23,796 nucleotides of DNA, taken from the NCBI GenBank assembly GCA_934630445.1, contig CAKTWY010000014.1:1-23796 (forward strand). The letters are read 5' to 3'. Numbering within the stretch: the stretch's first letter is position 1; each line of letters opens with the position of its first letter. The stretch comes from an uncultured Eubacteriales bacterium. GTDB taxonomy: Bacteria > Bacillota > Clostridia > Oscillospirales > Butyricicoccaceae. This document shows, piece after piece, positions 16,741 to 23,796 of the stretch. Both the position numbers and the translations under genes were made by a program. Under the pieces are notes generated by a model that was not told the origin of the DNA, did no database searches, and worked only from the letters and a program-made list of their open reading frames with translations.

Positions 16741-17940
16741 TCAATCGTCGCGCAGGGCTTTGATTGGCTCGAGACGCGCCGCACTTTTCGCCGGAGTCAC
16801 GCCGAAAAGCACTCCGCACGTGAGCGCAACAAGCTCTGACAGGAGCAGATAACGCACGCTGAGTGCGAAAGAAATGCCGCTGAGCGCCTGCGCAGCCCAC
16901 ACAAGCGCCATACCTGCCATGGCACCAAGAATGCCGCCGGCCAGGGATAATATCACACTTTCCATCAAAAAACAGCGCGCGATATCACGCCCGGACGCGC
17001 CAAGGGCCATATATACGCCGATTTCGCGCCTGCGCTCGGCCACCGCAGCCGTCATGGTGCTCATGACGCTGATGCCCGCCACGACGAGCGATACCGCCGC
17101 CACCGCGCTCATCACCAGCGTAACCAGATCCGCCACGCCGCGCATTCCATCGAGATAGGCAGACATGTTTTCAACCCGGAAATTCCCCTGCGCGCCGTAG
17201 CGCCGCGTCATGACGCGTACAACCTCGCCGCCGATCTCCTCCAGATCTGCCGCAGCAAGGCAGCTGATGGCGATCTGGTCCACGCCCTCCTCACCGGCCA
17301 TTTCGTTGGCCGCCGTATACGGAATATATACAAAATCCGGAACCAGACCGCCTGTCAGCGCGTCCACGCCGCTTTTCTGCGGCGCGATCACGCCGCATAC
17401 AGTGAAGGTTTCCTCGCGCAGGCCCACGCTGAGCTGCAGCGTGCGCCCGACCGGATTCTCCCGGCGAAAAAGCGTCTGGGCAAGCGCCGAATCAATCACT
17501 ACCGCGCGCGTTGCGTTGCCGATATCGCTTGCATTGATCAGCCTGCCGTGCAGAATCTCAAGGTTGAGCGTCTCCGCCAAGCCGCGCCCGACGCCCCATA
17601 TCACAGCGTCTTCCGACGATGCGAGTGTGCGGCAGCGTCCGAATTTGGTCACCACAGGCATCGCGCGCGCAACTCCATCCACGCGTTCAAGGCGCGCGAC
17701 GTCGTCCGCGGACATATTTTTGCTGGAAAGCGTGCTCTTTGTCTTCTGATACAGTGTCAGGCCCGATACGCCGATGCGGTCGATCTCTGCGCCTACAATA
17801 TTCTTTCCCGTCTCGCCAATACTCGATATGATGACCACCGACAGGATTCCGATGGCAATGGAGAGCATTGTCAGCGCCGTTTTCTTTCTGGCGCGGAAGA
17901 TATTTTTCGCAGCCATGCACAAAATATCATGTACGGTCAC
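16741..17940 (-). CDS. ABC transporter permease, MacB/FtsX type
   Basis: Membrane subunit of a mechanotransmission ABC exporter (MacB/FtsX superfamily). 399 residues. One N-terminal membrane helix (about 22-43), a large extracytoplasmic MacB core domain (about 45-265), then three C-terminal helices: LVTLVMSAVAAVSLVVAGI, the coupling segment ERRREIGVYMALGAS, FLMESVILSLAGGILGAM and YLLLSELVALTCGVLF, ending PIKALRDD as MacB permeases do. It has no nucleotide-binding domain of its own. The start is GTG at 17940, with GGAGG 7 nt upstream inside the end of the adaptor gene and a GTGA overlap (17937-17940), so the two are coupled. Its natural partner, a separate ATPase gene, is absent both between and after the two. 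Confidence 0.92.
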   Translation of the reverse strand: MTVHDILCMAAKNIFRARKKTALTMLSIAIGILSVVIISSIGETGKNIVGAEIDRIGVSGLTLYQKTKSTLSSKNMSADDVARLERVDGVARAMPVVTKFGRCRTLASSEDAVIWGVGRGLAETLNLEILHGRLINASDIGNATRAVVIDSALAQTLFRRENPVGRTLQLSVGLREETFTVCGVIAPQKSGVDALTGGLVPDFVYIPYTAANEMAGEEGVDQIAISCLAAADLEEIGGEVVRVMTRRYGAQGNFRVENMSAYLDGMRGVADLVTLVMSAVAAVSLVVAGISVMSTMTAAVAERRREIGVYMALGASGRDIARCFLMESVILSLAGGILGAMAGMALVWAAQALSGISFALSVRYLLLSELVALTCGVLFGVTPAKSAARLEPIKALRDD

Positions 17941-18992
17941 CTTCCTGCCTCCTTCTGCCCGGCAAGAGTGATGCGGCTGCCATGACAAAGGCCTTTGGGC
18001 GGATTCAGAATGACGATATCGCCCGCGCTGAGCCCTTCCGTCACTTCCAAAAGGTTTTCCAGTTCATACCCGGTGCGGACCATGTGCTGCACCGCGCGCC
18101 CATTCTCTATGACATAAACGTTTTCGCGGTTATCCTCGTCCTGCCAAACCGCCTCATACGGAACAAGCAGCGCCTCATCCTTGTGATCCGTATAAATTTT
18201 TACGTTCGCCGTGTAGCCGGGCTTCAGCCGTTCGTCGGCATTTGTGACGCTGAGCAGGACCTCCACCCGCGTTTCGGGCGCGCTTGTCAGACTCTGCACC
18301 TGTGTGGCGTAGGGCATAATATTGGTGACCACACCGCGGTATAAGACGTTCTGAAAACCTTCTCCCGTGATATCTGCCGCCATACGCTCGGCAACCTGTG
18401 CGGCGTAGCCTTCCTGAATTGAAGCGCGGATATTGAGCCTGCGCACATCCGATACCGCAGCCAGAGACGACCCCGCCGGCACTGCGTCAGCAGGGGCCTG
18501 CACCGCCATTACAACACCGTCTGCCGGACTGCAGATGATTTCATCCGTTTCCGGCACTTCCTCCTCCGGCAGCGTCAAAAGTGCCGAACCCGCCGCTGCA
18601 ATGATCTCTTCCTTGATCTCTTCTTCAGAAAATGCCGCAATGGAAAGTACATCCTCTCCCTCCAGCATTTTGCGCAGACCTGCAATGCGCTCGCTGTCGC
18701 TGAAGTCGCTTTTCGCCGCCCCTGAAACCTTCATCAGCGCCTGCCCGGCAGTCACGCTGTCTCCCACCTTCACATATACTTCGCTCACTCTCGCGGAGTA
18801 AGGCAGCGTTACCTCCGCACGCGCCGCTTCTTCCACCCGGCCCGACGCGATCACGCTGTTATATATGCCGCTCACCTCCACCACGGCCGTATTTACTTCA
18901 AAAATTTCTTCCCTGGTGAGCGCCGGCCGCGCAGCTGCCATCGCCGCAATCGCTGCAAGCGTGAGCGCTGCGGCCCATATGCTCTTTCGCAT
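17937..18992 (-). CDS. Membrane-fusion protein / RND-type adaptor (HlyD/MacA-like)
   Basis: Extracytoplasmic adaptor subunit of a transport complex. 351 residues: a short basic N-terminus and one hydrophobic anchor (about 5-22), a split lipoyl (biotinyl-like) domain whose halves are at about 60-90 (YSARVSEVYVKVGDSV) and 150-180 (ICSPADGVVMAV), with a short acidic helical hairpin between them (about 95-148), then a beta-barrel domain and a membrane-proximal domain ending near VTEGLSAGDIVILNPP. The hairpin is short, which suits Gram-positive adaptors that need not reach an outer-membrane channel. ATG start with GGGGGA 5 nt upstream. Overlaps the permease by 4 nt. Substrate unknown; cationic peptides or lipids are typical of relatives, not shown here. 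Confidence 0.9.
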   Translation of the reverse strand: MRKSIWAAALTLAAIAAMAAARPALTREEIFEVNTAVVEVSGIYNSVIASGRVEEAARAEVTLPYSARVSEVYVKVGDSVTAGQALMKVSGAAKSDFSDSERIAGLRKMLEGEDVLSIAAFSEEEIKEEIIAAAGSALLTLPEEEVPETDEIICSPADGVVMAVQAPADAVPAGSSLAAVSDVRRLNIRASIQEGYAAQVAERMAADITGEGFQNVLYRGVVTNIMPYATQVQSLTSAPETRVEVLLSVTNADERLKPGYTANVKIYTDHKDEALLVPYEAVWQDEDNRENVYVIENGRAVQHMVRTGYELENLLEVTEGLSAGDIVILNPPKGLCHGSRITLAGQKEAGR

Positions 18993-19264
18993 CCGTATCC
19001 CCCGTTTCTCTATCTGGCATCTTTCATATTTTCAGTATTTCCGGCAAAAATATTAGCGGTTTTAAAAATATATTTCGGGGGGAAAGCGGCTGTGAATACC
19101 ATACGCTGCACAAATGATTGTATTCATCAGATACTCGGCGAATGTACTCTGGAGCGCGCGGGCCGCGCGGGAAAAAATGCCGATGAAAGCTGCGCTTACT
19201 TTACCAGACGACAGAAAAGCACCGGCGGCGCCTGAGCGCAGCCGGTGCTTTTTATGGCATGGCC
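18993..19264. other. Intergenic region between adaptor and oxidoreductase genes
   Basis: 272 nt. It holds the oxidoreductase terminator at its right side and an AT-rich block (about 19025-19080) before the adaptor gene where a promoter would be expected; I could not find a convincing -35/-10 pair. No coding sequence supported. Confidence 0.5.
19215..19252 (-). terminator. Terminator after the Gfo/Idh/MocA gene
   Basis: Perfect 12-bp stem (19215-19226 with 19241-19252, 14-nt loop) lying 12 nt past the stop, followed on the minus strand by TTTTCTG. It also presents a T5 run on the plus strand. It separates the dehydrogenase pair from the exporter genes. Confidence 0.88.
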
Positions 19265-20326
19265 CTATTGAATGTATACGGGTGCGTTTGTCTCCGCCGA
19301 TTGATAAATTGCATCCAATATCTTGCATACGACAAGTGCCTGCTCCATGCGTACGAGCGGCTCACGCCCTTCGCGCACGGAATCGATCCAGTCTCGCAGC
19401 TGGCAGGCATTGGCATTGTCCTCATCGGCGTCCTTGCTGAATTCAGAAAGATACTCGTCCTCATAAAGTTTTCCGTTCCGCTCGCCGTTGATCACCAGCC
19501 GCTGGTCAAAAAGATCCGCCCCCGCACGCGTGCCGATGAGCATTGCCTTGCCCTCCCGCTCATGGATCGTGTTGAGCGCCCAGCTGCAGTCAACCTCAAT
19601 CGTCGCGCCGTTCTTCATCTTGATATAGCCGAATGCGGAATCCTCCACCTGAAATTTTTCCGTATCCCAGGGGCCCCAGCGGTTGGCCTCGCTGTGCTGG
19701 CCATTCAGTTTATGGAATACACTTCCCACAACGTACAGCGGCTCGTAATTGTCAAGGAGCCACAGCGCCAGATCGATCGCATGCGTGCCGAGGTCTATAA
19801 GGCATCCGCCCCCCTGAATCTCCCGGTCAAGGAAATGGCCCCACGTGGGCACGCCGCGCCGGCGCACGGCGTAAGCGCGCGCAAAATAAATATCGCCCAG
19901 CTCGCCGGCCGCGCACATGGCTTTCAGACGCTTTGCGTTCTCTCCGAAACGTGCCTGATACCCGATGGACAGCAGACGGTGATTGCGGCGCGCGGCCGCC
20001 GCCATTGCCTCCGCTTCCTTCACGGTGATGGCCATCGGCTTCTCGCACATGACGTGCTTGCCGGCATCCAGCGCCGCGATCGTGATGGAGGCATGTGCAT
20101 TGTTGGGCGTACAGACATGAACGACGTCGACGCGTTCATCACTGAGCACCTCGTTCAGCGTTTGGCACACGCGCGCTCCAGGCGCGCCGTACTTGGCGGC
20201 AAGTTCCTGCGCGCGTCCTCCCTGAAAGGAGATGTTTTCCACGCCTTCTATTTTTGACAGGTTCTCCAGGTATTTCCACTCGGCAATGCTGCCGCAGCCG
20301 ACAATAGCCGATCCGATCTTTTTCAT
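19265..20326 (-). CDS. Gfo/Idh/MocA family oxidoreductase
   Basis: NAD(P)-dependent oxidoreductase of the glucose-fructose oxidoreductase / inositol dehydrogenase family, probably acting on a sugar, inositol or sugar acid. 353 residues. Rossmann domain with VGCGSIA (G10, G12, A15), HVCTPNNAHA, and the family's CEKP (E95-K96-P97), then the C-terminal alpha/beta domain with GGGCLIDLGTHAID (D178, H182 in the catalytic-site region). AGGAG 7 nt upstream decides for ATG at 20326; a GTG two codons earlier is too close. The end of the second Rossmann strand, usually with an acidic residue that binds the NAD ribose, reads NISFQGG instead. It is 42 nt after the hydroxyacid dehydrogenase, apparently in one transcript. 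Exact substrate not readable. Confidence 0.93.
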   Translation of the reverse strand: MKKIGSAIVGCGSIAEWKYLENLSKIEGVENISFQGGRAQELAAKYGAPGARVCQTLNEVLSDERVDVVHVCTPNNAHASITIAALDAGKHVMCEKPMAITVKEAEAMAAAARRNHRLLSIGYQARFGENAKRLKAMCAAGELGDIYFARAYAVRRRGVPTWGHFLDREIQGGGCLIDLGTHAIDLALWLLDNYEPLYVVGSVFHKLNGQHSEANRWGPWDTEKFQVEDSAFGYIKMKNGATIEVDCSWALNTIHEREGKAMLIGTRAGADLFDQRLVINGERNGKLYEDEYLSEFSKDADEDNANACQLRDWIDSVREGREPLVRMEQALVVCKILDAIYQSAETNAPVYIQ

Positions 20327-20368
20327 ATACACTCTCCTCTCCGGCGCAAAACGCCGCTGCAGCTGCGC

Positions 20369-21364
20369 TTAAAACGCATATTTCTTATCTTCGATCTCCC
20401 GGCCGTCAAAATACGCTTTCAGCGTATCAATGGCCTGTCTGCCGCAGAGCTTGAACATATCCCGGTTGTCACCTGCAATATGCGGCGTAAGAAGGACGTT
20501 TGCAAATGTTCTGAGCGGACTTTCCTGCGGCAGGGGCTCGCTGGCATACACATCGAGAAATGCTGTAAAGCGGTTTTTTGCAAGCTCCCGGATAAGCGCT
20601 TCCTCGTCGTACAGCTCCGCGCGGGCGGAATTGATAAACACCGCGCCGTCGCGGATTTTTTCAAACTGTGCGGCGCCGATCATACCGGTCGTCTCAGGCG
20701 TCACAGGCAGATGGAGCGACACAATATCCGACTGCGCAAAAATTTCATCAAGGGATTTCCTCGCGACGCTCATTTCGCGAAGCGCTTCGTCGCTGATATA
20801 CTTATCGTAAACGGAAACCTCTGCGCCAAAGGCATGCATCAGGTGCGTGACAAATCGGCCGATGCGGCCCATACCGACCAGTCCGACCTTCTGCCCCCGC
20901 AGCATACCGACCGTGCGCCGCGGCTCGCACCAGGGGGAGCCCGCCTTCATCTTCGCGTCAAAATCCGTCAGGCGTCTCACACCCATAAGCGCGGCCGTCA
21001 TCACCCATTCCGCCACCGCCGCCGTGTTGGCGTTCGAACCTTCGACGACGCGGATGCCAAGCTGCGCAAGCTCGTCCGCAATTTCGCTGAACTGTTCCCA
21101 ATAATGCGAAATGACGATCAGCTTGACCGTTCCGACTTCGCGGAATACGCGCGGCGTCAGCTCGCCCGTTCCCATCCCGTTTAAGGATAGAACCGCCTCG
21201 GCGCCGCGCATGCGCTCGATCAGCTCCTCTTCCGTGTATGGTTCTGTCCTGCCGCGCTCGTTGACCACGTCGGCAAACGAGCTTAAATAGGCTTCGCTCT
21301 CCGCATCCATATAATTCCCATACCATTCTCCAAGCCGATGGATGTAGACCTTTGGTTTTGCCAT
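20369..21364 (-). CDS. D-isomer-specific 2-hydroxyacid dehydrogenase
   Basis: NAD(P)-dependent dehydrogenase of the D-2-hydroxyacid family (phosphoglycerate, glycerate, lactate dehydrogenase relatives). 331 residues, near the usual length for the short forms without a regulatory ACT domain, so not a classical full-length SerA. The catalytic domain flanks a nucleotide-binding domain with GMGRIG (G164-G169). The catalytic triad is present: R248 in INSARAEL, E276 in YASEPLP and H295 in LTPHIAG; the residue after the arginine is Ala where Gly is usual. AAGGAA lies 6 nt before ATG. First gene of a two-gene unit with the Gfo/Idh/MocA enzyme, behind a strong promoter and a leader hairpin. The pairing suggests catabolism or interconversion of a sugar acid, which is inference. 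Confidence 0.93.
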   Translation of the reverse strand: MAKPKVYIHRLGEWYGNYMDAESEAYLSSFADVVNERGRTEPYTEEELIERMRGAEAVLSLNGMGTGELTPRVFREVGTVKLIVISHYWEQFSEIADELAQLGIRVVEGSNANTAAVAEWVMTAALMGVRRLTDFDAKMKAGSPWCEPRRTVGMLRGQKVGLVGMGRIGRFVTHLMHAFGAEVSVYDKYISDEALREMSVARKSLDEIFAQSDIVSLHLPVTPETTGMIGAAQFEKIRDGAVFINSARAELYDEEALIRELAKNRFTAFLDVYASEPLPQESPLRTFANVLLTPHIAGDNRDMFKLCGRQAIDTLKAYFDGREIEDKKYAF

Positions 21365-21397
21365 TGCCGATTCCTTCTTTCATAACATTTCCCGCGT

Positions 21398-21420
21398 CGT
21401 TTTTTGAAAAACAAAAAACG
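21398..21420. repeat. Inverted repeat in the leader of the dehydrogenase unit
   Basis: CGTTTTTTG (21398-21406) and CAAAAAACG (21412-21420) pair perfectly around AAAAA, extendable by one pair. It lies between the promoter and the start codon, so it could be an mRNA hairpin or a repressor operator. No terminator-like T-run follows on the minus strand. Confidence 0.55.
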
Positions 21421-21449
21421 ATCTTATATCTTTTATTCTAACTATTGCA

Positions 21450-21478
21450 ATAATAGCATATGCCCACGCACACGTCAA
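21450..21478 (-). promoter_or_regulatory. Strong sigma-A-type promoter of the dehydrogenase pair
   Basis: On the minus strand TTGACG (21473-21478), 17 nt, TATTAT (21450-21455), with an extended TGC before the -10. It starts only 25 nt after the radA stop, so the dehydrogenase unit is expressed separately. Confidence 0.85.
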
Positions 21479-21502
21479 CAATTGCGGCGGGCACGCGGCA
21501 TT

Positions 21503-22861
21503 TTAAAGGCTCTGCTCGATGGCATCCATCAGGCTCTTTACAGCCACCACCTCAAGGCCGTTCGGTACCCTGACGCCCTTGAGACAAAGCGCAGGAACGA
21601 CGCATTTTGTAAATCCCAGGCGTCTGACCTCATTCAGGCGCTGCGACACTGCGCTCACAGCACGCAGCTCGCCCGTAAGGCCGATCTCACCGAACGCGAC
21701 CAGCCCCTCGCGCACAGGCCTGTCCAGAAAGCTCGACGCGATCGCAAGCGCCGCCGGCAGGTCGACCGCCGGCTCGTCAAGGCGCAGCCCGCCGATGACG
21801 TTTAGATATGCGTCGCTCGCCCCGAGCAGGAGACCCGCGCGCTTTTCAAGGATCGCCATGATGAGCACCGCCCGGTTATAATCGACGCCTGCTGCCATCC
21901 TGCGCGGAACGCCGTATACCGTCTTTGTCACAAGCGCCTGCACCTCTGCCAGGATTGGGCGCGTTCCCTCCATCGCGCACGCCACGCAGCTGCCCGCCGC
22001 ATCCTCCGGCCTGCCGGAGAGGAGCGCCTGCGACGGATTCGTAATCTCCTGAAGGCCGGCGTCACTCATTTCAAAAACGCCGATCTCATTGGTCGAACCA
22101 AAACGGTTCTTGGCCGCGCGCAGCATGCGATAGGAGATGTTGCGCTCTCCTTCAAAATACAGCACGCAGTCGACCATATGCTCCAGGACCTTCGGCCCGG
22201 CAATCGCCCCGTCCTTCGTCACGTGGCCAACGACCATGATGGTGATGCCCTCGCTTTTTGCAAGCTGCATCAGCGCCATCGTGCAGTCTCTGATCTGCGA
22301 CACACTGCCGGGCGAGGACTCGACGCTTGTCCGGTAGATCGTCTGAATGGAGTCGATCACCATCAGCGTGGGCTTTAGTTTGAGCGCCGCGTTGATGACC
22401 TCGTCCATATCCGTCTCTGCGTGGATGTAGAGATTATCCGAAAGCGCCTCCACGCGCTGGGCGCGCAGCTTCAGCTGCCGCGCGCTCTCCTCTCCGGAAA
22501 CATAGAGCACACGCTCACCCGCGCAGATATTGCGGCACGCCTGCAGAAGGAGCGTCGACTTGCCGATCCCCGGCTCGCCTCCCACAAGAATGAGCGAGCC
22601 GGCGACCGCGCCGCCGCCAAGCACGCGATCAAACTCCGATATTCCCGTCGAAAGACGCAGCTCATCCGCGCCGCCGACCTCCGATACCTTTTGTGGCGCA
22701 GAGCGTGTAAAGGCGGTTCCCATTCCGGAATGTGCCTTTGGGGCAGCCGGCGCCGCCATCTCCTCCAGCGTGTTCCACGCCCCGCAAGAAGGGCACTGCC
22801 CGCTCCATTTGACCGCCTCGTATCCGCAGTCCGAGCAGAGAAAGATCGTTTTCCGTTTCAA
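21503..22861 (-). CDS. radA: DNA repair protein RadA (Sms)
   Basis: RecA-related ATPase and branch-migration helicase that helps process recombination intermediates. 452 residues, the usual length. N-terminal four-cysteine zinc module (C9, C12, C23, C26), RecA-like core with Walker A GEPGIGKST (K101 as the key lysine), Walker B region LMVIDSIQTIY, the RadA-specific KNRFG motif, and a C-terminal Lon-protease-like domain (LDEPAVDLPAALAIASS). The start must be TTG at 22861, because the zinc module begins only eight residues later; GGGGA lies 6 nt upstream. It overlaps the cwlD stop as TTGA (22858-22861), so it is co-translated with cwlD. No terminator is visible after its stop. Confidence 0.97.
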   Translation of the reverse strand: MKRKTIFLCSDCGYEAVKWSGQCPSCGAWNTLEEMAAPAAPKAHSGMGTAFTRSAPQKVSEVGGADELRLSTGISEFDRVLGGGAVAGSLILVGGEPGIGKSTLLLQACRNICAGERVLYVSGEESARQLKLRAQRVEALSDNLYIHAETDMDEVINAALKLKPTLMVIDSIQTIYRTSVESSPGSVSQIRDCTMALMQLAKSEGITIMVVGHVTKDGAIAGPKVLEHMVDCVLYFEGERNISYRMLRAAKNRFGSTNEIGVFEMSDAGLQEITNPSQALLSGRPEDAAGSCVACAMEGTRPILAEVQALVTKTVYGVPRRMAAGVDYNRAVLIMAILEKRAGLLLGASDAYLNVIGGLRLDEPAVDLPAALAIASSFLDRPVREGLVAFGEIGLTGELRAVSAVSQRLNEVRRLGFTKCVVPALCLKGVRVPNGLEVVAVKSLMDAIEQSL

Positions 22862-23592
22862 TTTGCTTCCCCGTTTCTGTATGTATAGTACCCTGCCGCC
22901 ATCGCGGCGACGATCTGCTTTTGATAATCAGGCGTATTTAAAAGCGCGTCTTCCCGCGCGTTTGACAAAAAGCCGCATTCAACGATCACCGCAGGACATT
23001 TTGCATGATAAAGGAGGTAGATATTCTTCCCCGCCGGCGTTGCGACCCTGCCGTTTTCCGGGTCAAGTCCCGCGCGCAGCGCCTCCTGCATGGCTTTTGC
23101 GAGCGCTTCGCTCCGCTTGTCGGTCGTACCGAAAAACACCTGCGCGCCATAATACTTTTCCTGCTCGAACTGGTTCTGATGAATACTCAGCAGGATCGGA
23201 TCCTCGATTTCACCGAGAAGCGTGATGCGCCCATGCAGGTCCGCGTTCTTATTTTCGCGGATTGGCCTGCCCTCGCGATAGCCGACGAGCGTATCCTCCT
23301 CCCGCGTCATCACGGTACGCGCGCCCAAAAAACGAAAAAGCGCCTGTGCCCGCTGCGCTACCGCAAGATTCACCGTCTTTTCGAGCACGCCGGAACTTCC
23401 GACCGCTCCCCCGTCGATCCCGCCGTGCCCCGCGTCGATGACGAGCGTCGGTTCGCCCGCGTGCAGGATCGATAGGGCATCCGCCCCTCGAGGCCGGAAA
23501 AAAATCCCTGCCGCTGCCGCGGCGAGAAGCACGAGCACCGCCAGCAGCGGCGCCGGATGAATGCGAACCGTTTTTCTGCGGCGTCTGATCAT
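22858..23592 (-). CDS. cwlD: N-acetylmuramoyl-L-alanine amidase, CwlD type
   Basis: Zinc amidase of the Amidase_3 family. CwlD works during sporulation, removing peptide side chains from cortex peptidoglycan so that muramic-delta-lactam can form, needed for germination. 244 residues, close to the family size. A basic N-terminus and one hydrophobic segment (about 14-32) would anchor or export it. The catalytic zinc site is visible: H56 in VIDAGHGGIDGG, E71, H138 in LLSIHQNQF, and the catalytic E205 in VIVECGFLSN. ATG at 23592 is chosen because GGAGG lies 5 nt upstream; the open frame extends 16 codons further but overlaps the promoter. First gene of a unit with radA. A different exported amidase is the main alternative. 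Confidence 0.9.
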   Translation of the reverse strand: MIRRRRKTVRIHPAPLLAVLVLLAAAAAGIFFRPRGADALSILHAGEPTLVIDAGHGGIDGGAVGSSGVLEKTVNLAVAQRAQALFRFLGARTVMTREEDTLVGYREGRPIRENKNADLHGRITLLGEIEDPILLSIHQNQFEQEKYYGAQVFFGTTDKRSEALAKAMQEALRAGLDPENGRVATPAGKNIYLLYHAKCPAVIVECGFLSNAREDALLNTPDYQKQIVAAMAAGYYTYRNGEAN

Positions 23593-23630
23593 AATCCCCT
23601 CCAGCCACAATGGATGCCGTACTCTTTTAT

Positions 23631-23659
23631 AGTATAGCATCCGCGCGGAAATATGTCAT
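23631..23659 (-). promoter_or_regulatory. Promoter of cwlD-radA
   Basis: On the minus strand ATGACA (23654-23659), 17 nt, TATACT (23631-23636) with an extended TGC. It resembles a sigma-A promoter; cwlD in Bacillus uses a forespore sigma factor, and I do not see a clear match to that here. The vegetative look may serve radA. Confidence 0.7.
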
Positions 23660-23716
23660 TGCCCCGCGAAAATATATCAGACGCTCTCTGCCTTTCAGCA
23701 TGCGGATACAAAAGCG

Positions 23717-23738
23717 GCCCGCTCCAGTGTGAGCGGGC
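23717..23738. terminator. GC hairpin at the right edge, possible terminator
   Basis: GCCCGCTC (23717-23724) pairs with GAGCGGGC (23731-23738) around a 6-nt loop. On the minus strand it is followed by GCTTTTGTATCC, a short T-run, so it may end the transcript of a gene lying beyond the window. Confidence 0.5.
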
Positions 23739-23741
23739 TTG

Positions 23742-23774
23742 AGGCTGTCGAAAAACGATGTTTTTTGACAGCCT
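23742..23774. repeat. Long near-perfect hairpin at the right edge
   Basis: Arms 23742-23756 and 23760-23774 (starting AGGCTGTC and ending GACAGCCT) pair over 15 positions with one G-T pair, a 5-bp A/T block and a 3-nt loop. A further small inverted repeat (ACGCAA/TTGCGT, 23779-23796) follows and runs to the window end. It looks like a dispersed intergenic palindrome or part of a terminator cluster. Confidence 0.5.
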
Positions 23775-23796
23775 TCAAACGCAACCACGCTTGCGT

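Noticed and set aside
1..23796. Search for CRISPR arrays, tRNA or rRNA genes, IS elements and phage genes
   Set aside because: No regularly spaced direct repeats, cloverleaf-like segments, transposase or phage-type products were seen.

Overview
The window reads as chromosomal DNA of a fairly GC-rich, endospore-forming member of the Clostridia (Firmicutes). The grounds are a Gram-positive-type PolC replicase, the Firmicute gene order rpsB-tsf-pyrH-frr-uppS-cdsA-dxr-rseP-ispG-polC, a CwlD-type germination amidase, a YlmC/YmxH-type PRC-barrel protein, Shine-Dalgarno sites close to AAGGAGG, and sigma-A-like promoters with extended -10 elements. The species cannot be named from the sequence. Nearly everything lies on the minus strand, so transcription runs from high to low coordinates; the one large plus-strand gene is a family 3 glycoside hydrolase.

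Right part (about 16.3-23.8 kb): cwlD and radA overlap by 4 nt behind a good promoter. A D-2-hydroxyacid dehydrogenase and a Gfo/Idh/MocA oxidoreductase follow as a separate unit with its own promoter and a terminator. Next come a membrane-fusion (MacA/HlyD-like) adaptor and a MacB/FtsX-like permease overlapping by 4 nt, with no ATPase gene beside them. A short PRC-barrel protein follows, then rpsB with its own promoter and a foldable leader.

Middle (about 10.4-16.2 kb): rpsB and tsf are separated by an intrinsic terminator hairpin, and tsf ends at another. Where pyrH would normally follow, there is instead a MATE-family transporter (minus strand) and a GH3 beta-xylosidase/beta-glucosidase (plus strand), convergent on a shared bidirectional terminator. 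pyrH therefore appears to use its own weak promoter.

Left part (1-10.4 kb): a long, mostly tight minus-strand cluster joins translation (frr), pyrimidine nucleotides (pyrH), the lipid carrier and phospholipid pathway (uppS, cdsA), the MEP isoprenoid pathway (dxr, ispG), regulated intramembrane proteolysis (rseP) and replication (polC, cut by the left edge). dxr and ispG make the isoprenoid precursors that UppS turns into undecaprenyl diphosphate. The only loose joints are a 306-nt hairpin-rich gap between frr and uppS and a 144-nt gap between cdsA and dxr.

No CRISPR array, tRNA, rRNA, transposase or phage gene was seen. I did not find a convincing wholly new system. The best leads are the ATPase-less exporter pair, the structured frr-uppS gap, the GH3/MATE insertion into a conserved ribosomal cluster, the dehydrogenase pair with a degenerate cofactor loop, and the tandem hairpins at the right edge.
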